DNA of 64,000 bases from NCBI RefSeq assembly GCF_040807025.1, contig NC_090942.1:76241987-76305986 (forward strand), written 5' to 3'. Position 1 is the stretch's first letter. Every line of letters starts with the position of its first letter. Below are positions 21,570 through 55,200 of this stretch, piece after piece. The position numbers were made by a program, and so were the translations under genes. Origin of the DNA: Struthio camelus. Taxonomy: Eukaryota; Chordata; Aves; Struthioniformes; Struthionidae. Below the pieces are notes generated by a model. The model worked only from the letters and a program-made list of their open reading frames with translations, was not told the origin of the DNA and did no database searches.

Positions 21570-24500
21570 AACTCACAATAACTATTTTTTATTACATTAC
21601 AATAAATAGGAGCAGTACAGTTTGACAAAAAAAATGACAAATTCCAGATCACCTCACAGCACATACTCCTAAAAAACATTAAAAATTTTAAAACGAACAG
21701 TGGTCTTTTTTTAACTTAACGTCTGGTATGACCAACATTCCTAGGTCACGCAACCAAATGATGGAAAAACTGGATCACACTGCATATGTTCCACATCAGA
21801 TAAAGCACAATGTACAAAATGTGCATGTTTCAGTTTACACTATACAAAAATAGTTAAAATACATTCCAGGTAAACATATTACATTAAGAAATTGTTCTAG
21901 TAAGAAGTTGGCACTCAAGAGGAAAAAGCAGAAGTATTTTCAACATGAAAACACAAGACAGTGGAATAAAGAAATGTTAGGAAAGATTTACCATCTATGT
22001 AGCTTTATGTAAACTTCACACAAAGTGATTTGTTTATGGTTTGATGGTCTTTGAAGGTAATAATTGTATTGCTTCATCATATAGATAAGAGTGGAAAATT
22101 ATATATATTAACCCATTACAGAAATCCTGTAATTGTAACAAATTTTATACTGCAGAGCTTAAGTTAGCAAAAATTTTAGGGCAATGAAACTGGTCAAGAG
22201 AATTAAACTTCAGTTTTGAGAAAAACAATGACAAAGTTGTTTGGTTACCAGGGTTACATAAAGCTACTGTAAGAAGGTGTTACTCCCTGACACATGGCAA
22301 TTTAATGTATTAGTGTGGTACGTGATTCACATGTTCATTTAGTAATTACTATCAGAAAAGATAGCATCCATGTATGTTCTTTAAAAGCATTTCAAGTAAG
22401 GAAAGACAGAATAATTATGAAATCAACTTGTGCAAGCTGCAATCCAACATGCTTCACCAAATCTCTACAAATATTAAGACAAAACTGCACAACAGTGGCA
22501 AGGATGTGTAATTCCTGACAGTCAATAAAAGCTAATCTAAATAGATTTTGTACTAATTTAATTAGATTGGTAGCTACGTATCACGTTTACTGATAAAAAT
22601 GTGTTTTATATATAGCTTTACATTAGAGCTATATTCATCTACATTTGATGATCAAAACATTTCAACTAAATTTGTTTTTCTTAAAAGTTTAATTAAATTA
22701 GCATAAGAACTTTCAGACTGGCCCTAATTTTACATGCAGTGTGACGCAGTTACCAAAAAATCACAAATCTTAGGATTTCTTTTGTTTGTTCAAGGCATAC
22801 TATCCACTTCTGCTACGTTCTTCACATACAATCAAGAAAGTGTCTAAAATATGCAAATAACCAACTATCTCCCAAATGTTTTAGCCTTAGAAGTTGTAAA
22901 ATATTTTATGACATTAAGAATTTATTCCTATTCCTTACTGATCTTTACAATACCATGTTAGGTTCTCCCTATCACCATCTTTCAGAATATTTTGTAATCT
23001 TAAGAGTATCTTTCACATCGAAGCTGTAAGAGGGTTTGGTGGGGACTTTTGGGAGGTGGAGAAGAGCAGGAGAAGGCCTTCATTTGTTAACTTCTGCCTG
23101 CCACAATGAAATTAAAAGAACATGCAGCAATCCAGAGAGCATACTTATTACTTCCCCTGCCAGCTTTGCAGCTCTCTAAGAGAGAGTCACTGCTGTTTTT
23201 TTCTGTAGAAGCAAAACTTCTTTTCTTATGCAGTTGCACCTTTGACATCACATAAATGGTCTAAGTTACACTGGTATATGAAAATTCTACTGTGTAAAAC
23301 TCAGACCATAATTTTGATGCAAAGGTTAAGGTATAGCTTAGATTAGGGCATTACTGCTACTCCTTATTCCAAACTAAGGATTTACCACAGTCCAGTGTCC
23401 TGAACTATGGCTACTTCAACTTCTTGTGTTTTATCTTTCAGGCTACACCAGAGTCACATTTTCAAATTTTACTCTGCACCTATCTGAGCTAGGTGCTAAT
23501 AAAAAGTGTACCTTCAGGAACCGAGGCCCTAACTAAAACAATCACACACTGCAGCATTTACAGTAAGACAACAGGAACTGGTAACACTGCCCCTTCTTTT
23601 GGTGCAGAGTAACTAGACTACTGCAGTACCAAAAATGAAAGCTGCAAAAATTCTGCATTAATTCCAATCAGGAAAAAAAAAGACACAAGAAAAAAAATAC
23701 AGAGAAAGACAACATTAAGATCTTGGTCTAGCTTCATGACACTCTAGACACTGGAATGCCACTCACCAACTATTTAATCTGTGCAACAAAACTAGTATTT
23801 CACAAACAACACACAAGCATTGACTCTGGAAACCATGATCTGCGCTGAACGTTTGTGCAAATTCCACACCATTTTTATGGCATAGTGGATTTCCAAATTA
23901 ATTGCATGAAGCAGCTAAATTCAAGCTCATTCATTCACTGATTTGAGGCTACTATAAGATTCCTCCTGTTTTACACAAAATGGGCATCTGGAAAAATATT
24001 ATGCCACCCTTGCGGGGAGGGGGAAGGGGAGGAAGAACGGTTTTACTAAGCTATATAGTTTAGTAATTCTCTGATTTAGTTCTTATGATAAATTCTGGAT
24101 CCATGTATGAATTAAACTAAGCATTTGAATTAACTTATCTGTTAAGGCGTTCTAGTATTTCTTAGAGATACTAAGGGTGAAATCCTGTACCTCCTAAACT
24201 ACTTGAAGGTTTGCCACTGGGGTTCAGGAGAGCCAGGATTTCACTATGGTCTTCAGACACAAAACGTTAGTGAAAGTCTTAAAGCAATGCATTAACAATA
24301 GCAAATCAACCTAATTAGGACTTTTACTTTTTCCATTGCCAGATGTGCATTATTGTCTTTTTTTAATTTTTCTTTTTTTTTTTATAGAAAAAATATAGTA
24401 TTTAAGGAGTGACTGTGACAAATTGCAGTGAAAATTTTTCTGTGAAAGTTATATCTTTACATTCATTAAAGTTGATCTGAAATGCTACAAGACTAGATGC

Positions 24501-25019
24501 CTAGAAGCAAAAACTACAGGAAGACTATAAAGGCTTCTGGTCTCTCTATATTGCAGTCAGTCTAAAATGAAAGAAAGTCTGAAATAAGAAAGTCTGAAAG
24601 TCTGAATCTCTTTTGCTAACTAGTCCATTTTCCCAACCAGATTTAAAAACTAAAAATATTAAAGGGAATATTAGAATGTATAGAGCATTATTTCATTGTT
24701 TTGTTTGCACACAAGTTCACAACTGGTAAGAAAATAGGAAGTTAGCAACTGTGCATGCACCAAAGAGTCCTAAGAGAGTTCTCAGGTTTTTGTTTTGTTT
24801 TTGTATTTTTCACAGGCATTGCTAGTTCAAGAACCAACACTCAAAGAATACTGGCACTTAAGAGGAATGAAGTTTCCACTGTCATTTAAAACAAGCATTC
24901 AGGTAAAGCTAACAGGATCATGAAGCAGAAAGTAAAGTAATGCTAAAACAAATGCTAATAATTTAGTGTAATGTACAAAAATTACTTAAGTACGTCTTAA
25001 GAATAAGGATAAATTGTAT
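21570..25019 (-). other. KRAS: KRAS 3' UTR
   Basis: About 3.45 kb of AT-rich sequence after the 4B stop. The distal end carries minus-strand GTAATGTAATAAAAAATAG with AATAAA at 21588-21593, nearly the same as the end of the human KRAS mRNA as I remember it. The block about 21790-21850 (minus strand GTATAGTGTAAACTGAAAC) also matches the human distal 3' UTR. An internal AATAAA on the minus strand at 22921-22926 could be an alternative site. No ORF here looks coding. Confidence 0.85.
21588..21593 (-). terminator. KRAS: KRAS distal poly(A) signal AATAAA
   Basis: The minus strand reads AATAAA in the context TGTAATAAAAAATAG. It is the last strong hexamer after the stop codon and sits in sequence that resembles the human KRAS 3' end. 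Cleavage is expected 10-25 bases lower, near 21570. Confidence 0.8.
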
Positions 25020-47444
<22,425 letters not shown>

Positions 47445-48691
47445 CTGATGACAAAGAAACCAACATTAAGCAGAAAGGGTCAAGCTCCAACAAAAGAGAA
47501 TGCTGTTACTGCATTTTCATTCACTATCGTATTCCTTTACTATTGCAGGGAAGCAAATTCTCCCTCTTCCAAAAAAAAAAAAAAATCAGAAAAACAAACA
47601 AAAAGCCACATGTGCACACACACACTCAAAGGCTAAGAGGGGATGCTACTTTTCAAAAAAAAAAAAAATTCTTAATAACTGTGGCGCATACATGAAGCTG
47701 AAAGGCAGCGATTACAAAAAGCTGCCTAAAAAAAAAAAAACCTATAAAGTTACATTAATTTCTGAAAAGTGGTTAAAGAGTATTTTCTGTAGAATAAAGG
47801 CTTCATTTTCTGCTCGGTTTCCCTTCTGAAGTTCCACGAATTCTGGCAGACTTCCCTGATTTTTTTTTTTTTTAAATTTTTTTTAAATCGGAACCGACCA
47901 GCACTGAGCACCCCTGCCGATCTGTCCCCGCGGCCACCCCAAAGACGGGAACACGAGTACTTTAAAGGCCGGGCCGGGCGGGCTCACCTGACGAGCTGCC
48001 CTCCGCGGACGCGTCCCCCCACCGGGGCCGGGTCGGGCCGGGCCGGGCCAGCAGGGGCCGCCCGCCGCCCTCCTGCCCGCCTGGGGGCCGCCCCACCACG
48101 GTTCCCCTCTCGGAGCGAGGCGACGCGGCCGAGGCGGCCAAAACTTTCCGCGCCGCCGGCGCACGGGATTTTCAGGATTTTGAGTGGGGGGAAGGAAACG
48201 AGTAGGAAAGAGGGAGGGGTTTCGCGGGCGGCGGTTGACTGAGCAGAGGCAGCCGGTGCCGGGGCTCCCGGAGGGCGTTGGCCACCTGTCCCGCCGCCCC
48301 CTCCTCCCGCACCGCGGGGAAGGGAAGCGGCGCGGGGGAGGCGCGGGCTGCCGGAGGTGGGGGGGGGGGGGACGCGGGGCGGCGGCGATGCCGGCGGGGG
48401 AAGGAAGCGGCGCAGGGCGCAGCCCCCGCGGCGGCGGCGGCGGGACACGCGCGGGGAGGCGGCGCGGCGGCCCCCGCCCGGCTCTGCCCTCGCAGAGGTG
48501 GGCGGCGCTGGGGGAGGGGGTCGCGCCGGGGCGAGCATCTCCGGCCGTGGGGGGCGGGGGAGGGGGTGCCCGGCTCCGGTAAACCGCCGCCGACTTCCCC
48601 CTGCCCCACCTTGGGGGAAAGCGGGGGGGGGAGGGGGAGGAAGCAGCGAGCGGGGCGGCTAAGGCGGTGAAAGGAGGGGGATAGGCGGTAC
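47445..48691 (-). other. KRAS: KRAS intron 1
   Basis: The half next to exon 2 is A-rich with four poly-A runs; the other half is CpG island. A strong donor, CAG|GTGAGC, on the minus strand at 47987-47988 could end an alternative first exon. Confidence 0.75.
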
Positions 48692-48890
48692 CTGCCTGGC
48701 GCTGTGCGGGCCGCGGGAGCACGCCGGTGTGCCCGTGCCCGTGCCCCTGCCCGCCCCGCCGCGGCGGACCGCTCCGCGTCCCTCTCCGTCCCGGTCTGAA
48801 ATGGCGGGGGACGGGGAGGGCTGGGGCTGGGAGCTGCCGAGGGAGCCGAGCGCCGAGTGGGTGGATGGATGCGATCGACGCGCTCGGCGC
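48692..48890 (-). other. KRAS: KRAS exon 1 (non-coding 5' UTR)
   Basis: The minus strand contains CCCCCGCCATTTCAGAC, close to the recalled human exon 1 sequence CCCCCGCCATTTCGGAC. It ends GCCAGGCAG before the donor GTACCGCC. The exon end at 48692 is well supported; the 5' end near 48890 is approximate. Confidence 0.8.
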
Positions 48891-48957
48891 TCCCCCGCCC
48901 CTGCGGCAGCCGAGGGAGGAGAAGGGGAAGGGGAGCTCCCCGCCCACTGACTCAGGC

Positions 48958-48983
48958 GGGGCGGGGAGGCAGGGAGGGAGGGG
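48958..48983 (+). promoter_or_regulatory. G-quadruplex-prone cluster in KRAS promoter
   Basis: Five runs of three or four G separated by loops of one to five bases on the plus strand, which is the KRAS template strand. It lies about 70-100 bases upstream of the inferred start of transcription. The human KRAS promoter has a G4-forming purine element; homology of this one is not shown. Confidence 0.55.
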
Positions 48984-48986
48984 TGC

Positions 48987-49028
48987 GGCAACGGTCACTC
49001 GCGCGGGTGGCAACGGTCACTCGCGCGG
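48987..49028. repeat. 20-bp direct repeat in KRAS promoter
   Basis: The 20-bp element GGCAACGGTCACTCGCGCGG occurs twice with a 22-bp offset and no mismatch. Each copy holds CAACGG (MYB-like) and GGCAAC (RFX half-site-like). It lies upstream of the KRAS start of transcription. Confidence 0.85.
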
Positions 49029-49299
49029 CGGCGGCGACGGAGGAGGGGGGAGGCGCCGCGTAGGGGAGGGAAATAAGCGTAATTTCAGTGTTTGCTGCTT
49101 CCTCGCGGCGGGGGCACGCGGACCGTCAGCCTGCCGGGCAGGCAGCGGCGGCCCGGGCCGCCTCCCCAGCCGTCCCAACGGCCGCGGCCCTGCCCTCAGC
49201 CCAAAGGCACCCGCTGCCGCATCGCTCGGGGCGTAGGAAGAGGGGCTTTAGTGCCCCCGTAAGGCTTTATACCGGTTCCTAGTCAGGAGGCTGCGCTGG

Positions 49300-52200
49300 C
49301 TGTTTGGCAAGGTGGAGCGTGAGAGGCTCCCTGTGTAAACAAGAAGAATAGGGTTTATCCTTACGGGTCAAGAAAAGGTCACAAAAGCAGAAATGCAGAA
49401 TTACCGTAAAACTTAAATGCCCATTGCAGTTTTAATAATTTCGGTATTAAGGTTAATAATTTTCACAATTAAACAAAAGGCTTTTATTAATTGCCTGGGT
49501 GCTCTGCACAACAGTTAATCAGCGTACTATTAGAGGCAAGGTAACAATTGTACCGCAAAGCCTACTTTCTCATTAAAAGGCCAAAAACTCAGTTCCCTCT
49601 AATTGGGTATACTGCATAGGTCATTTCTAAGCTTGTGTTATATGGTCATAAGTGCTATGAAATTTTTTGAAATATTTATGTCATCAGGTCTAAGAATCCA
49701 AGCTTATTCCTAGGGTAACTCCAGTGATGTCGACTGGATTACACCAGGGATTAGTTTGGCCAGTTCTGTTTTCCCTCTTAAATTGGAAAGTCAAAAATAA
49801 ATATATTGTGTCTACACATCTGGTGTTCAAGAGTTTTAATTTCAAAGGCTGGAGCTTTGTTCTCCATAATTGTGTGTGACAGAACTTGCAGCTTCTTTCA
49901 TTCTCAGTGTGCATCCAAGGCACTGCGCTTTTGGGCAGCATCCATCTGAGCATGTAAGGCATTAACCCTTTGGGACAATGCCATCTAATTTAAAAGCTGT
50001 GTTCCTGTGATTAATTCATGCAAATAAGCCAAAGACCCTGTGTTGCTGTTCAATGCTACTCCCTGATGCTCAGGTATGAAGACCCGGGTGGAAAACAAAC
50101 ATGTTTTTGAGCAGCTGTGTGAAAATATCTCTTCAAACAGAGCCTAGGAAAGATCAGAGGAGCTCTTTTCCTTGTATTCTTGAAGCCAGTCTTTTCTGTC
50201 ACTGAAATCAGTGACACAAGTCCTACGGACTGCTATGGGAGCTTGGAGCTTGTGTAAGGATTCTTATATGCAACAGGAGGCTATATATTGTCATGAAATG
50301 CAAAAAAAAAAAAAAAAAAGAATTTGGAAAGCTTTTATCCTCTCCCAGTGATTTGAGTGTTAGTGACCTGGTCCTTTTTGTGTTAAATGCTCTTACTAGA
50401 TTTTTTTATTAAGGCTGATGAGAAACAAAGTCACAAAAAGGCACATAAGTGTAGCATGCAAAATCATCTCACAAATCAGAATTAAAGCTGAATGATACAG
50501 ATAGCTCACTTCATAAGCAATCTCACATGAGCAGTTGCCAAAACCAGAAGAAAGCCCCACTTTCAAAGAACGAGTAGCCGGGTGGTAAAACCACAAGCTT
50601 GGGATGTGGGAAACCCACATTCCAATCTGTGGTGTGAAACAGGCAAAGAAAGGATTTGAATGCGGATGTTCAGCAACCGAGGTAAATGCCTTGATCAGCT
50701 GTTTTAGGATAGCAGGATCTCACTTTTGTGTTATACCCCCTTAGGAAAACTACTTGAAGTGTTGTGGTTCATCATAAGGCAATGGGAAAATGCCTGTGTA
50801 ACAGGAAAGCTTGCCCAGTTCTGCACTTAGTACTGGTGTTGCACAAACAACTTCAATGGTTTGCTCTGATCTACAGAGCTTTGTATGGGTAGAAGCTGTT
50901 CATCCTTAAACCCACACAGTCACAGTTGGAATCAGAAAAGTATCCAGAGAGACTTGGGTGGATCCTTCTCTGTGAAAACTTCAGGTCTTGATTACAGCTT
51001 GAATTTCCATGTTTTGTACTATCTCAGTGAAATACAAAAACTATCATTCTGCAAAGAGTTTGAGGGGGAAATGAATTGTTGGGAAGCTGGAAAAAGTTGA
51101 ATGCAAAGCTTGTTTTTTTGTTGAATGCAGATTTGTTTCTAAATGTCTGTTATTATGAACTTGCTGTTTGTCTTAACTAAATTTCTCTTAGAAGAGATAC
51201 CTGCTGGGTAAAGTGGTTTGAAAAGAAGCAGAAATAAAAGAGCTGATTGAAATATATAAAGTACCAACCTATACACTGCATTGATATGAAAGCCCTTGAA
51301 AAGTCAGCGCAAGTGATGCAAAACCTCCTAGATTTTGCTAGTGTCTCCTATGTGTTACCCACTTCATTTTAGTGATTGTTTCTACAGGGCAATTTGCACA
51401 GAGAATGCAGAACATAAGCAAAACAGACACACTTACTCAAATCCCAAAACACTTCAGGGTACTAGAGCTAAATACTTTTATTAAGTTAAAGCATATTCAT
51501 AAATTCAAAGGCCTCTTCACATTTGCATTAAAATATTCCCGTCTGGATTATCTGGTCCTTCATGGATACTGATCTTCGAAGGCTCTCAGGACAAATCGCT
51601 GGTCAGAGCTCCTTATTCTGACAAGATGCTTCCCTTATGATATCAAGCACTAGACCCAAATGCAGGTATAATCCCATCAGCCACATATTCACCCTACTCA
51701 GACTTATCTAGTCCTATACTTTATACAATAAAGTCAAAGACATTTTAAATTTCAGAATATATGAGCATTTACCACCTGACTGCCAGGAATCCGGGGTGGT
51801 GGTGGAAAAGTGATACACAGCTCCAGCCTCAAGATAAACAATAAGATTTCCCTGTCTGACTATCTCTGTTAACAAGCTGAGACAGAAGTTAATTTTCCTG
51901 GTGCTTTTGCTGGCATTTAACTACATGCAAAGCAGATGCAAAGGCAATGGAGAATCACTACAGGGGGAGAAGTGGGTTTGTACAGTTTAAAGATTGCATG
52001 CCATTAATTTAAAATATTAGCATAAGAGAATTTTTCTGTCACACACAGAGAGGCCAAGGGTCTGCAGCCATTGCTACCTGTTGTCAGGTATGCTTTGTCG
52101 AATAACCACCGTTTATACATTTGGTCCCGGTCAGCACAAGCACGTGATTATATTTCAGTTCATTTAGCCAGAAACCACAATACTGGGGCTAAGGGTGGTT

Positions 52201-55200
52201 TCATGCTTTTAGGCTAGCAATACAACATTTTATGCCAGATTCAGCATAAAGCCTGCAAATACAAAGTGTTTACATGACGTTTTTTGAACACCTTTGACCC
52301 AACTGTGTGAGTTTATATTTTGCTCTAGTACAAGGTCCCATATGTCACCCATGAACAGCATGGGATCCATGGCATTTGGAATATATTAGCCTTCAGTCAC
52401 TACCTTTTCCTTATCTCCTCCCAAGACAATTTTTAGACTTTTAAGGAAGTCCTACAGACTTAGCTATGCTGCCCTATCCTTGATAAGGCAACCTACAGAA
52501 GAATTTTTTTTTTTTTTTTTAAAGTCTTACCTAGAGCAGTGTAAATGCCCTTACCAATTTGTGTCTATTGACACAGCAGAACACAGCCTTATTCCCCAGA
52601 CTTTTAATTCACTAACTCTAGTCAAGGCAGGGTCTAGAAGAGAGAGATGGTAATGAACTCCATGTTGGGAAGAATACAATGAACTTAAATACAGGAACAT
52701 TTGTATCCATTGATAGATAGATTGATAAATGTAATTTTAAATGTTATTTTATGTTAAAATCAAAGCAATACTTTTCATGTGTGTTTAATTTTGGTCTTCC
52801 ATCAAATTTCCTTTGGTGGTATGGCTCTCTTTAGTAATTTTACATTTACAGATTGAAGTCTAGCATATACGGACTCACATGGCATATGAACATAGCATAC
52901 ATAGACGCACACCTTATGTGAACATTTTTTTCCTTGTTGCTGTCTGCAATTCCTTTTAAAATTAGGTAATGGACCCCAAGAAATCCACAGGCCTTAAACT
53001 GAAAATTACTTTCAAATGCTTAGCCATATAAAGTACAAAACAAGGTTCTACTCCTTTAGCTTGAATGGCAGCTAAGCTGCCCTCTACACAGCTTAAACAG
53101 GAGACTAGTGCAAGGCCATTCAAATCTTTTTTTTTTTTTTCCATGTAGACTCCAAGGAACCAGGCTTAATATATTTTTCTTCAATAACAGTAGATTTGGC
53201 TTGAAAGTAATGCGTTAAGATACAGCATGTTACCGGTATTCATAAATGGTTTGACTTTTGGTTTAATTCAGCTGTCTCTGACTTTTTATTTTGAATATGT
53301 TTCTCTGCTAAAAATGGGGTGGAGGAACGGTTCAGCTCTGAAGTATTCTTTAGAAAGCTGGATGCTTTTGCCATCCCACCAATGTCATCTGGCATTAATT
53401 AACATAGCATCTCCCTAATTATATTGTCAGCATACAACCACTAAATTAAAATACAAAAAGAATTGTTAAGAGTTCCCAGTTTAACTCTGGTATTTCTTTT
53501 AAAGCATAATTTTTCAAGTTTTGTGTATATAGGAAATCAGCCAAAGCCCACTGAAGTTAATGGGATTCGTTCAGATTAAGCCCAGAAATGTTTGGAAAAT
53601 CAGTGGGGTGTCCAACTTGCCTCTCTAAATCAAGCAATTAGGTACTTACATTCTGTTATTCAACACTGCAGATTTTCTCAAGGGACTGAAGAATGTCTTT
53701 CAGGGAGAAAAGGAGAGCTTCAGATGCACTGGAGGTTCACCATCCCATTGCACCTATGCCTTTAGGGTACCAAAAAGAAACCCTAGGAAGAAAGACTCAA
53801 GTAAGTAGATGTCTCCTACCCCAGGCAGGATGGAAGAGCAGCTGAGGGCTCCCTGCCCCCCACTCATGGTAAGACCGAGTCCATTGCAGCAAAATGTAAT
53901 TCTGAGACATGCCAGACATCCATCCCTCAAGCAAACATCAAGGAAAACTGCAGGGGGCTAATGCAGCCCCAGCACAGCTCAGCCAGAGTACCAACCTCTT
54001 GCATCCAAAACTTCTCACAAATGACGCCACCTCTCTCTCTTGTGTGTTTTCTTCCTTTTACTCATGTGACTCCATGTGTCAGGCACAGCACGTTGACCTA
54101 ATCTGTGAATTGTCTTCAGCTGTATCTGCTGGGAGAAATACGGTAGTTGAGGAAAAATGGCACTGCTGCAGCGAAGATGTGTGTGGTGGGGGGAATCATG
54201 TGCTAGCACCTGTTGTGCTTATTATCAGCCTGCTGGCAAACTACAAGGAGGTCACAGTGCTGGAGGCCCAACAGTAGAGGCATGTCAGAGTTCAAATAAC
54301 AGTGTTAATTCAGGTGAGTGGCATGGGGGAGTGAGTTGCCACACAAAAGCCATAGCCAAATTCCCGAATCCTCTGTATGGCAGACGACATGTGTGTGTAC
54401 TGCTAGTGCTTCTGTATTGCTACCTCCCATGCTCTTTGCATTGTGCTGGGGTCAATGGCTCGGTGATGCACTCCTGGTGAATTTTGCATCTGTCTTTGTT
54501 CAGATGGGAAGAACTGTGGAGAGGAGTTAGTGCCTGAGCAGATCCTGTGGTCTCACAGCAGCCAAGAAGCCTTCACCCTGAGCAAAACCTTTGGTCTCGT
54601 TTAAGCCAGTCCTGCTTAGCAGCACCGTGTCAGTAGGTGAGATAGCTCTGTGTGTGTGGCTGAGCCAAGCTGGGAGCAATACCTAAGTAAAAGACTGGAT
54701 TAACTTTGCCTTTTGACATGCCCTGGAGTTCAGTCCTGCTCTCAGTCACTGGGAGCTCTGTCACCTGCTTATGCTTGGGTTTTCACATTAGCATTGCCTA
54801 CACTTCAGCATCACGGGCCTCCACTCATGTCTCTTGGTATTATTAAAATCTTTGAGATATAATTTGTCTCCAGTTAACCAAGAGTTTTATTTCTTTGGAG
54901 TTTGGTAGAACTATACATCACCCTCAGATAATCAGAAACACATGGAAAAATATTAAAATGTTGCATAAAAAGAAAAAGAATGAAATGTTTTCTTTCCAAG
55001 ACAGCTACTCTTTTGCTGCAGACTTTTTACTTTAGGAAAAAAAAAAATCAAAATGTTGTCAGCACTTTGGAAACTATGTCCATTTTTTCCACCCCAACAG
55101 TCTTTTGCCTTTTTTCCCTAGACCTGTAAACCAAGCATGTTGCTAGAGCTCAGGACAACACATGAAGACCTTACATTTTTTTTAAGAAGCAAAAAGCATT

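Larger units (their letters stand above)
47900..49230 (-). promoter_or_regulatory. KRAS: KRAS CpG-island promoter
   Basis: A very GC- and CpG-rich block covering exon 1, the start of intron 1 and the upstream promoter. Upstream of exon 1 there is an AP-1 consensus TGACTCA at 48948-48954, GC boxes with a G-run cluster at 48958-48983, and a 20-bp element repeated at 48987-49006 and 49009-49028. No TATA box is visible, as expected for this gene. Long ORFs through this block on both strands are composition artefacts. Confidence 0.85.

Noticed and set aside
21260-21679. 139-codon minus-strand ORF
   Set aside because: It overlaps the KRAS poly(A) site and the conserved end of its 3' UTR, so it is non-coding sequence.
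21570-25019. let-7 seed matches in the KRAS 3' UTR
   Set aside because: A quick read for plus-strand GAGGTAG found no clear site; absence cannot be stated firmly without a search, so none is reported.
47883-49013. 376-codon ORF on the minus strand, and several overlapping long ORFs on both strands
   Set aside because: They lie in the KRAS CpG island, are made mostly of Pro, Arg, Gly and Ala, occur in many frames at once and cross exon 1, its donor and the promoter. GC-rich DNA lacks stop codons, so length means little here.
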